A program made the position numbers and the translations under genes. Below are positions 27,474-34,410 of a DNA stretch of 64,000 nucleotides, in pieces (position 1 is the stretch's first letter; every line of letters starts with the position of its first letter). This stretch comes from Gemmatimonadaceae bacterium. GTDB lineage: Bacteria > Gemmatimonadota > Gemmatimonadetes > Gemmatimonadales > Gemmatimonadaceae. The notes under the pieces are model-generated. The model did not search any database. It worked only from the letters and a program-made list of their open reading frames with translations, and was not told the DNA's origin. Location: assembly GCA_036496605.1 (NCBI GenBank), contig DASXKV010000035.1, forward strand, positions 124,001 through 188,000. Direction: 5' to 3'.

Positions 27474-28102
27474 CAATCCCCATAGACGACATCCGCTCGC
27501 TCAAGGCGATCCAGCTCGATGCGCTGAAAGAAGTGGCGAACATCGGGGCCGGCCACGCCGCAACCGCGCTGTCTCAGATGATCGGCGGCACGATCATGAT
27601 CAGCGTGCCCACGATCAATATCTCGCGACTCGAGGAGATCCCGCCGCAGGTGGCCGAGCCCGACGAACCGGTGGCCGCGGTTCTGATGCACATGCTCGGC
27701 GACCTGACGGGTCGCACGATGCTCGTGTTTCCACGGCACTCGGCGCTCCGGCTCGCCGAGTTGATGCTGCATCGCGAGCCCGGGACGTCGGACGAATTCG
27801 GAGAAATGGAGCAGTCGGCGGTGAAGGAGGCAGGGAACATCCTGAGCTCCGCCTACATGAACGCGCTCAGCGAGTTCATTCACCTCATGCTGCTGCCGTC
27901 GCCGCCGAGTCTGGCGATCGACATGTCGGCCGCGGTGTTGACGACCGCCTATCTGCAATTCAGCTCGCAGAAAGACTACGTGTTCTGCGTCGAGAGCGAG
28001 TTCATGATGTTGAACATGTCGGATCGGCTGCGCGGCTTTTTCCTTCTGCTTCCGGATCCTGCCTCGCTCCAAGCGTTGCTGCGCGCGGTGCGCGTCGCCT
28101 AA
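27470..28102 (+). CDS. cheC: CheC-family CheY-phosphate phosphatase
   Basis: A 210-residue CheC protein. Both copies of the active-site consensus are present: LKEVANIGAGHAATALSQMI near the N-terminus and QSAVKEAGNILSSAYMNALS near residue 120, each with the E..N pair. CheC dephosphorylates CheY-P and is controlled by binding CheD; cheD is present further on in this locus. The start overlaps the cheA stop (ATGA). Its TAA stop lies inside a copy of the octamer GCCTAACG (28097-28104). Confidence 0.92.
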   Translation: MTIPIDDIRSLKAIQLDALKEVANIGAGHAATALSQMIGGTIMISVPTINISRLEEIPPQVAEPDEPVAAVLMHMLGDLTGRTMLVFPRHSALRLAELMLHREPGTSDEFGEMEQSAVKEAGNILSSAYMNALSEFIHLMLLPSPPSLAIDMSAAVLTTAYLQFSSQKDYVFCVESEFMMLNMSDRLRGFFLLLPDPASLQALLRAVRVA

Positions 28103-28114
28103 CGAATCGCCGCG

Positions 28115-30898
28115 ATGACTGCTTCGGTGCCGGCCGTCCGACCGCCCTCCCTCACGTCCCAGCGCGATCGGGACGTGTTGCGGTCGTTCGCCCAGCGCAT
28201 CGATCCCTCCGACGCCGGTGCGCACAACAATCTCGGCGTTCTCTACTACAACAAGGGATTGCATGAGGAAGCCGTCGCCGCGTTCATGCGCGCGCTCGAG
28301 CTCGACCAGAAGATGCAGGTCGCGCAACGCAATCTCGAGATCGCGTACTTCAACACCGGCTATTACGACAAGCGCATTCCCGAGCTGCGCGAGCGATTGC
28401 GCCAGCATCCCGAGGATCGTGAAGCGCGGTGGGAACTCGGCCGCACGTACGCACTCCTTGGACAGCAGCCGCAAGCCGTGGAAGAATTCACGGCGCTGCT
28501 GCAGTACCACCCAAATGACGTTGGGACGCTACTGCAGCTCGGCCTGTCGGAGAAGCAGGCGGGCGATATTGGCCGTGCGCAGGAGTGGCTGCAACGCGCG
28601 CTCGCGCTCGATCCCGACAGCTCGATTCTCCACTTCTACCTCGGCGAGGTCCTGTACAATCGTGGATTGAACGACGAATCCCTGAACGCGCTCAAGCGCG
28701 CGATGGAGCTCAATCCCGAGAACCACGACGCGCTCTACCTGATGGGATTCGTGCTCGGCGACATGGGCCGGCACGAAGAAGCGCGCGACATCACGAAGCG
28801 CGCGATCAAGCTGAATCCAACGCTGTCGCGTGCGCAGGCCAATCTCTCGCTCGAGCAGGGGCGTCCGCAACGCTACGAAGAGGCGGTGCAGGCACGCGAA
28901 GAACGTCGCGGCCGCGAGATGCAGGTCGCCGGTGAAGGCCGACTCGCGCGCTACAATCTGGGCCTCGCGTTTCGGCAGAAAGGCTATTTCTCCGAGGCGC
29001 TGCGTGAATATCGCCTCGCCCTCGAGCAGGGTGAGGACAAAGACCTCATTCTGCAGGCGATGGCCGAGGTCCACATTCTTCGCAAGGACGCCAAGGCGGC
29101 GCGGCAACTGTATGAGCAACTGCTCAAGTCGCAGCCAAATAGCCCCAAGCTGTGGAACGAGCGGGGCGTGACGCTCCACCAGGATGGCCGCTTCGACGAC
29201 GCCGAGGCGAGCTATCGCAAGGCGATTGCCGCCGATTCGCGATACGCGCTGGCGCACAACAACCTCGGGATCGCGCTCTATCACCGTGGCGACGTGGATG
29301 CCGCGCTGTCCGCGTTAGGCGCCGCGCTCGAGGCCGAAGCCTCCTTCGTGAAGGCGCGCCTCAATCTCGCGCTGCTCCTGTACAAGGGAAAGCGTCTCCA
29401 GAAAGCGCTCGAAGGGTATCGTCAGGCGCTGACGACCGAGCCCGAGCATCCGGTCGCATGGAATGGCATCGGCCTCGTCCTCGCCGATCTGAAGAAACAC
29501 GAAGACGCCAAGAACGCGTTCGCGCGTGCGATTCAGGCTCGGCCGAGGTACGCCGAGGCGCATTACAATCTCAGCTTCACGCTCTCGAGTCTCGGCGACT
29601 TCGAGGGCGCGCTGCGCGAGACGAAGCTCGCGCTCGAGATCGACCCGTACTACGTGGCGCAGAAGTTCGAGCTCGCCATCGATCTGCAGCACGAGGATCC
29701 CGATCTCTCGATCCAGCCGGACCTCGGTAGCGAGAAGCGCGCCGACGAGCCGATCGAGGAGTTCAGCTTCGACGCGAAGCTGCTCGACACGCTGTTCACC
29801 GAGCTCGCGCCGGCGCCGAAGCCCGCAGCCAAGACGAGCGAGGCGAATCCGTACAAAATGGCGGCGGATTACCTGACGAAGGGGATGCACGATCGGGCCG
29901 CCGCCGAAACGCGTCGTGCGATGGCGCGCGGAGCCGACCGCGCCGAGGGCCAGTCGCTGCTCGGCACCGTCTTCGCGAAGCAAGGTCTCCACGGAGAGGC
30001 GCTCGAGCGCTATCGAGAGGCTCGGCGAGAGGCAGGCGATCAGAATGTCCCCAAGGCAGCGCTCATTGGCGAGGCCTGGTCGCTCGTTAGGCTGGGTCGC
30101 GGCGTCGAGGCGCGTCCACTCGCCGACGAGTTGCTCGCGCGCGAGGCCGAAGACATCGAGGTCCTGATGCTGGCCGCCACGGCGCGCAGCGACGCGGGCG
30201 ATCCGGCAGCGGCGCTGGCGGCGCTCGAGACCGCGCGGCGCGTGGCACCCGTACGTGCCGAGGTGCAGCAGAAGATCGGTGATATCGCGCGATCGCTCGG
30301 CGACTTCGAAGGCGCGATTGCCGCCTATCAGCATGCGCTGACGCTCGATCAGGATTTCGCGGTCGTGCGCTATCAACTCGCCAGGCTGCTTGCCGCGAAG
30401 GGCGCGCTCAAGGAAGCGGAGCAGGAGCTCATCGCGGCGCTCGACGCCGTGCCGACGTACGCCGAGGCGACGCTTGAGCTGGCCGCGTTGCGGCGCCAGG
30501 TGGGACGCGCGGGGGACGCCCTGCCGCTGCTGATCGACCTGTTGCAGCGCGATCCATATCACTTCGATGCGCTCATCGCGTTAGGCGAGACGTTGTTGTC
30601 GACGGGACGGAAGCGCGATGCGATCACCGCGTTCACTCGCGTCCTGCGCTTCGACCCGATGCACGTCGGGGCGCTCTATCACGAGGGCGCGCTGCTCGTG
30701 GAGCAAAAGCGCTACCGCGAGGCGATCACGCGCTGGGAGCGCGTGATCGCAAACGCGCCGGCGAGCGAGTACGCCAAGCGCGCGAAGCGTGAGATGCGCA
30801 CCGCCGCCGACCTGGCTCGCATCTTTGGCGATCGCACGACCAACGAGAAGAAGCCGAGCCGCACGAGCGGCCCGACGTCGACGGCGACGCGGAGCTGA
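28115..30898 (+). CDS. large tetratricopeptide-repeat protein (927 aa)
   Basis: Made almost entirely of TPR units with consensus such as AHNNLGVLYYNKGLHEEAVA, ALYLMGFVLGDMGRHEEARD, AWNGIGLVLADLKKHEDAKN and ALYHEGALLVEQKRYREAIT. I see roughly 18-20 repeats in two blocks separated by a charged linker (about 535-600). No signal peptide or membrane helix is present, so it is probably a cytoplasmic scaffold. It sits between cheC and a DUF4388-TPR gene with gaps of 12 and 3 bases, so it belongs to the same operon. TPR scaffolds accompany MglA-type polarity systems in other bacteria; the partner here is unknown. Confidence 0.88.
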   Translation: MTASVPAVRPPSLTSQRDRDVLRSFAQRIDPSDAGAHNNLGVLYYNKGLHEEAVAAFMRALELDQKMQVAQRNLEIAYFNTGYYDKRIPELRERLRQHPEDREARWELGRTYALLGQQPQAVEEFTALLQYHPNDVGTLLQLGLSEKQAGDIGRAQEWLQRALALDPDSSILHFYLGEVLYNRGLNDESLNALKRAMELNPENHDALYLMGFVLGDMGRHEEARDITKRAIKLNPTLSRAQANLSLEQGRPQRYEEAVQAREERRGREMQVAGEGRLARYNLGLAFRQKGYFSEALREYRLALEQGEDKDLILQAMAEVHILRKDAKAARQLYEQLLKSQPNSPKLWNERGVTLHQDGRFDDAEASYRKAIAADSRYALAHNNLGIALYHRGDVDAALSALGAALEAEASFVKARLNLALLLYKGKRLQKALEGYRQALTTEPEHPVAWNGIGLVLADLKKHEDAKNAFARAIQARPRYAEAHYNLSFTLSSLGDFEGALRETKLALEIDPYYVAQKFELAIDLQHEDPDLSIQPDLGSEKRADEPIEEFSFDAKLLDTLFTELAPAPKPAAKTSEANPYKMAADYLTKGMHDRAAAETRRAMARGADRAEGQSLLGTVFAKQGLHGEALERYREARREAGDQNVPKAALIGEAWSLVRLGRGVEARPLADELLAREAEDIEVLMLAATARSDAGDPAAALAALETARRVAPVRAEVQQKIGDIARSLGDFEGAIAAYQHALTLDQDFAVVRYQLARLLAAKGALKEAEQELIAALDAVPTYAEATLELAALRRQVGRAGDALPLLIDLLQRDPYHFDALIALGETLLSTGRKRDAITAFTRVLRFDPMHVGALYHEGALLVEQKRYREAITRWERVIANAPASEYAKRAKREMRTAADLARIFGDRTTNEKKPSRTSGPTSTATRS

Positions 30899-30901
30899 TC
30901 C

Positions 30902-32068
30902 ATGGCGATCGAAGGACCGCTCCGCGAACTGGGCATACACGATGTCTTCCAGCTCCTCGATCTGAGCCGGAAGACCGGTGTGCTGCGCGTTTCCTCGGAG
31001 CTGCGCGACGACGAAGGCGTGGTCCACTTCGACGCGGGACGCGTCGTACACGCCCATGTGAAATCGAAGACGGTGCCGCTCGAGCTCACGTTGCTTCAAG
31101 CCGGAAAGATCTCGAAGGACGATCTCGAGTCGGCGCGCGCGAAGCGAACGAATGGACGCGCTGACGCGGACATCGTCGATCTGCTGCTGGAAGGTGGCGC
31201 CGTCACGCCGAAGGAGATCGAGCGGCAGCTCCGCATGCAGATCGAGAGCGTCGTATTCGAGCTCATGTCGTGGCGCGAGGGATTCTTCTCGTTCGAGGAA
31301 CGCGCGGCAGCCGATCTCACGTCGTCGCGCGAGGCGCGGATTCGCGTTTCGACCGAGTCGTTGCTCATGGAGGGTGCGCGGCGCATCGACGAGTGGTCTC
31401 GCATCGCCGACAAGGTGCCGAGCCTCGCCGTCGTACCCGTGCTCGCGCCGGTGCGCGACGACGGCCAGGCGTCGCAGCTCGACCTCCTGCCACCAGAGTG
31501 GGAGGTCCTCTCGATGATCGATGGGACGCGCGACCTGCGCCTCATCGCGAGTACGCTCGGCCGCGCCGAGTTCGACATCGCGCGCGTAGTTTATGGACTT
31601 GTAACCACCGGCGTCGTCGAGGTACGAACGAACGACCGCGCCAGGCAGCCGGCGGAGGCGATCGGCGGAACCGAACCCGCGCTCGAGCAGGCGCGCAACG
31701 CGCTCGGACGCGAATCGTGCGATGAGGCGCTGACCATCGTTCGCGCGCTGCTTGCGCAGGAGCCATCGAACACGAGTGCCCGCCTGATCGCCGCGCGCGC
31801 GCTCACGATGCTCGACCGACGCGACGAAGTCGTCGACGAGCTGCGTCGCGCTGTGCGCGCAGATCCGTTGACACCGGAAGTGCATCTGGAGCTCGGCTTC
31901 GCCGCCGTACGCACGGGCGACTTCGGGGCGGCGCGTTCGAGTTGGGAGCACTACGTGCGGCTTGCGCCAAACAGTCCCGACATCGGCCGCGTACGCGCGG
32001 CGATCGAATCGCTGACGAAGCTCATGCACGTGCTCGAAGCGCACGCAGAGGCGACCGCCTATGGCTGA
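30902..32068 (+). CDS. DUF4388 (PATAN)-domain protein with C-terminal TPRs
   Basis: A 388-residue protein. Residues 1-80 match the DUF4388/PATAN fold: MAIEGPLRELGIHDVFQLLD, LSRKTGVLRVSS, GVVHFDAGRVVHAHV. The next part has a winged-helix-like region (ISKDDLESARAKR; VTPKEIERQLRMQIESVVFE) and FFSFEERAA, which is typical of these proteins. Residues about 215-390 include DGTRDLRLIASTLGRAEFDI and degenerate TPRs. PATAN proteins act as signalling adaptors, often near MglA or two-component systems. Its 3' end overlaps the next gene by 8 bases. A second protein of the same architecture lies at 36475. Confidence 0.85.
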   Translation: MAIEGPLRELGIHDVFQLLDLSRKTGVLRVSSELRDDEGVVHFDAGRVVHAHVKSKTVPLELTLLQAGKISKDDLESARAKRTNGRADADIVDLLLEGGAVTPKEIERQLRMQIESVVFELMSWREGFFSFEERAAADLTSSREARIRVSTESLLMEGARRIDEWSRIADKVPSLAVVPVLAPVRDDGQASQLDLLPPEWEVLSMIDGTRDLRLIASTLGRAEFDIARVVYGLVTTGVVEVRTNDRARQPAEAIGGTEPALEQARNALGRESCDEALTIVRALLAQEPSNTSARLIAARALTMLDRRDEVVDELRRAVRADPLTPEVHLELGFAAVRTGDFGAARSSWEHYVRLAPNSPDIGRVRAAIESLTKLMHVLEAHAEATAYG

Positions 32069-32930
32069 CGACGTCCGCCGCTGGAGCGACGAGCTCGCGC
32101 GAGATCCTGCCAGCCTCGTGTTTCTTCCACTCGGAGAAACGCTGCGACGCCAGGGGCAGCACGACCTCGCGCTCAAGATTGCGATGCGCGGTCTCGAGCG
32201 ACACTCGCACAACCCCGACGCGCATGACTTGCTCGCGCGCATTGCGGTGGATCGCGGGGAGCTCCAGCGCGCCTTCGACGAGTGGGACATGGTGCTGCGC
32301 CTAACGCCGGAGCACATCGGCGCGCTCAAAGGGATGGCGTTCGTCCGTTTCCAGCAGGGCAACACCGCGGAGGCAGAGGAGTATTTGCAGCGCGCGGCGG
32401 ACCGAAACGGCGGTGGCGACGCCGAGGTGGCGGCGGCACTGGCGAACATGCGGTCGGCGGGCCGTGGGGCGCGGGATACGGAGCGGGATGCGGGGCACCC
32501 GGCGCGGGCAGCGTCGGAGAACGGTGCGCACCCCGCGTCCCGCGTCCCACTCCCAGCGCCTAACGACGCACGGGCTCTCTTTGCCGACATCCTCGGTGAG
32601 CACGAGCAAACAGCGCTGCTTCTCGACGATCAGGGACTCGTCCTCGCCGGCATCTATCTCGATGGAGAGGGCAACGACGTTGGCGACGAGGTCGGCGCGG
32701 AGCTGAGCGGCGTCACCGATGCCGCGCGTCGGGCCACACGCCATCTCGACATCGGCGAGTGGAAAGCAATCGTGCTCGAAACGGAGGTTGCCGTCGTGAC
32801 GATGGCTCCCGCCAAAGGCGACGGATTGCTCGTCGTCGCTGCGTCGAGGGCGACACCGCTTGGTCTCGTGCGGCGCGTGCTCGATCGGTGTCTGGAGCGC
32901 GCTCGCCAGTGGCTCGAGGCGGGACGATGA
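32061..32930 (+). CDS. TPR plus Roadblock/LC7 protein
   Basis: A 289-residue protein. Residues 1-130 hold about three TPRs (PASLVFLPLGETLRRQGQHD, HNPDAHDLLARIAVDRGEL, IGALKGMAFVRFQQGNTAEA). Residues 170-285 form a Roadblock/LC7 domain (ADILGEHEQTALLLDDQGLV, IVLETEVAVVTMAPAKGDGL). The linker between them (about 134-166) is encoded by an inverted-repeat element. LC7 domains bind and regulate small GTPases; MglB, the GAP of MglA, is one. An MglA-like gene lies three genes downstream. The ends overlap the neighbouring genes, consistent with one transcript. Confidence 0.82.
   Translation: MADDVRRWSDELARDPASLVFLPLGETLRRQGQHDLALKIAMRGLERHSHNPDAHDLLARIAVDRGELQRAFDEWDMVLRLTPEHIGALKGMAFVRFQQGNTAEAEEYLQRAADRNGGGDAEVAAALANMRSAGRGARDTERDAGHPARAASENGAHPASRVPLPAPNDARALFADILGEHEQTALLLDDQGLVLAGIYLDGEGNDVGDEVGAELSGVTDAARRATRHLDIGEWKAIVLETEVAVVTMAPAKGDGLLVVAASRATPLGLVRRVLDRCLERARQWLEAGR
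32464..32556 (+). repeat. mirror-arm repeat inside the TPR-LC7 coding linker
   Basis: Left arm 32464-32499 contains the repeated word GCGGGATRCGG (GCGGGATACGG, then GCGGGATGCGGGG). Right arm 32526-32556 contains the complement (GCACCCCGCGTCCCGCGTCC). The spacer is about 26 bases. The whole element keeps the reading frame open and encodes an Ala/Arg/Pro-rich linker between two folded domains. It ends next to an octamer GCCTAACG (32558). It has the same organisation as the intergenic mirror-arm elements of this window. Confidence 0.6.
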
Positions 32931-33277
32931 GCACCAGCCCGTTCGCGTCCGTACTCGCGTCCCTGACGCGTCAGCGCGGCGTGCGCGCGAGTCTCGTCGT
33001 CGACGAGAACGACGGCATCGTCGTCGACTCGAATCTGCAAATCGGTCAGGACGGCGATCGCGTCGCCGCCCTTGCCGCGTCGCTGTATCGAAAGGCACGA
33101 CTGTCGGCCGGCGCGGCCCATCTCGGGACGGCGACGTTCATGCAGCTGGAGGCGGAACGAGGCCGAATCTGTGCCGCGGGACGGAACGACCTCGTCCTCG
33201 TAGTAGTTGCCGACCCGGCGGCGAACATCGGCATGATCCGGGTCGAAATGATCAAGGCAGCGGGAGGTCTCCCATGA
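32927..33277 (+). CDS. Roadblock/LC7-domain protein, MglB-like (short)
   Basis: A 116-residue single-domain protein. The features of the LC7 fold are visible: SVLASLTRQRGVRASLVVDE, DGIVVDSNLQIGQDGDRVAA, a helix with LAASLYRKARL and FMQLEAERGRICAAGRNDLV followed by the strand LVLVVVAD. The length and composition resemble MglB and other bacterial roadblock proteins that form dimers and act on Ras-like GTPases. The ATGA overlaps on both sides place it in the same operon as the other two LC7 proteins. Confidence 0.83.
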   Translation: MSTSPFASVLASLTRQRGVRASLVVDENDGIVVDSNLQIGQDGDRVAALAASLYRKARLSAGAAHLGTATFMQLEAERGRICAAGRNDLVLVVVADPAANIGMIRVEMIKAAGGLP

Positions 33278-33747
33278 GCATCACGGCAGTCGAGCCATGG
33301 GTCGAGATCCCGCTGCGCAAGTTTGTGGAGGAAGCGCGCACTGTTCTTGGCCTGCTCCTGCATCCGAGCGGCCAAGTCGTCGCGCAATTCGGCTTCGCGC
33401 GCGCCGTCGACGTCATGTCTGCGTGCGCGCTCGCGGCGGCGATCCACGCGTCCGCGGGAGAGTTGGGCAAGCAGCTCGACGGCAAACCATTTCGCGGCCT
33501 GCATCAACCGGGACGCGATCGACAACTGTACCTCGCCGAGGCGCCGACGCCACGCGGCACATTCATCTTTCTCACCGTGTTCGATCAGGAGAGCTCACTC
33601 GGATTGGTCCGGCTGTATTTCGACGAGTTTTGCAAAGGCCTCGCGGCCGCTGCTCCTCCGGCGGCGCGTCATGTGGAACCGGTGCTGGAAGACCGGTTCG
33701 AGCATGAGCTCAATCGCAACCTTGCTGCCCTCTTTGGAAGGGGGTAG
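33274..33747 (+). CDS. third Roadblock/LC7-like protein
   Basis: A 157-residue protein. Residues about 10-125 fit a divergent LC7 fold (LRKFVEEARTVLGLLLHPSG, QVVAQFGFARAVDVMSACAL, LYLAEAPTPRGTFIFLTVFD, SLGLVRLYFDEFCKGL). The C-terminal extension (LEDRFEHELNRNLAALFGRG) is helical. GGGAGG precedes the ATG, which overlaps the previous stop. Being the LC7 gene closest to the mglA-like gene, it is a candidate GAP or effector of that GTPase. Its last codons lie in the G-rich arm of the repeat that separates it from mglA. Confidence 0.75.
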   Translation: MSITAVEPWVEIPLRKFVEEARTVLGLLLHPSGQVVAQFGFARAVDVMSACALAAAIHASAGELGKQLDGKPFRGLHQPGRDRQLYLAEAPTPRGTFIFLTVFDQESSLGLVRLYFDEFCKGLAAAAPPAARHVEPVLEDRFEHELNRNLAALFGRG

Positions 33748-33811
33748 GGACTAGGGGCTAGGGGCTAACAAGCCCTAGCCCCTATGCTCTAGCCCCCAGC
33801 CCCTCGCTCTC
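33741..33811 (+). repeat. GGGGCTA mirror-arm repeat before the mglA-like gene
   Basis: The G-rich arm begins in the last codons of the LC7 gene and repeats the word (GGGGGTAGGG, CTAGGGGCTAGGGGCTA; 33741-33768). The C-rich arm mirrors it (AGCCCTAGCCCCTA, CTAGCCCCCAGCCCC; 33771-33803). The element offers both a long imperfect hairpin and four G-tracts with loops of 2-4 bases, a G-quadruplex pattern. The following ATG has no Shine-Dalgarno sequence. It shares its word with the elements at 40586 and 53376. Confidence 0.75.
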
Positions 33812-34408
33812 ATGTCTCTCGTCAACTACGCGACCCGCGAGATCACGTGCAAGATCGTCTACTACGGGCCAGGCCGGTCCGGGAAGACGACGAACTTGCA
33901 CTACATCTACGGGCAGGTTCCCGATGAGAGAAAGGGCAAGATGGTATCGCTCGCCACGCAGACCGATCGCACGCTCTTCTTCGATTTCCTGCCGCTCGAC
34001 CTCGGCACCATCTCGGGCTTCACGACGAAGTTCCAGCTCTACACCGTGCCCGGACAGGTGTACTACCAGACCACGCGCAAGCTCGTCCTCCAGGGCGCGG
34101 ATGGCGTCGTCTTCGTCGCCGATTCACAGGCCCGCCAGCTCGAAGAAAACATCGAGAGCTTTCAGGACCTCCACGCGAATCTCGCGGAGCAGGGAATCGA
34201 CGCACGCGCGGTGCCGCTCGTGATTCAGTACAACAAACAGGATCTGCCGCGCGATCTGATTCTCACGCCGCCGGAGCTCAACGACGCATTGAACTTCCGC
34301 GGCGTTCCCGAGTTCGGCGCCGACGCACTGCACGGCCCCGGCGTGTTCGAAACATTGCGCAGCATCTCCGAGCTCGTGCTCAAGCGATTGAGCCAGCCCA
34401 CGCGATAG
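33812..34408 (+). CDS. mglA: MglA-like Ras-type small GTPase
   Basis: A 198-residue GTPase very like Myxococcus MglA, the switch that sets cell polarity in gliding and type IV pilus motility. Features: [20 protein letters not shown] with P-loop GPGRSGKTT (19-27); [15 protein letters not shown]; the atypical G3 motif TVPGQVYY (78-85), where MglA proteins lack the usual Asp; VVFVADSQ; and NKQD (141-144) for guanine specificity. Three LC7 genes just upstream supply candidate GAP or effector partners. It is followed after two bases by the double DnaA-like AAA+ gene. No ribosome binding site is visible before the ATG. Confidence 0.92.
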   Translation: MSLVNYATREITCKIVYYGPGRSGKTTNLHYIYGQVPDERKGKMVSLATQTDRTLFFDFLPLDLGTISGFTTKFQLYTVPGQVYYQTTRKLVLQGADGVVFVADSQARQLEENIESFQDLHANLAEQGIDARAVPLVIQYNKQDLPRDLILTPPELNDALNFRGVPEFGADALHGPGVFETLRSISELVLKRLSQPTR

Positions 34409-34410
34409 AA

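Noticed and set aside
29315-32590. Long minus-strand frames opposite the TPR and DUF4388 genes (415 and 669 codons)
   Set aside because: They are rich in Arg and Leu, lack folded-domain signals and would require convergent transcription through a coupled operon. Rejected as shadows.
33741-33811. CRISPR array or telomere-like repeat
   Set aside because: The repeated word is only 7 bases with no constant spacer length, and it is mirrored. There are no cas genes and no chromosome end.
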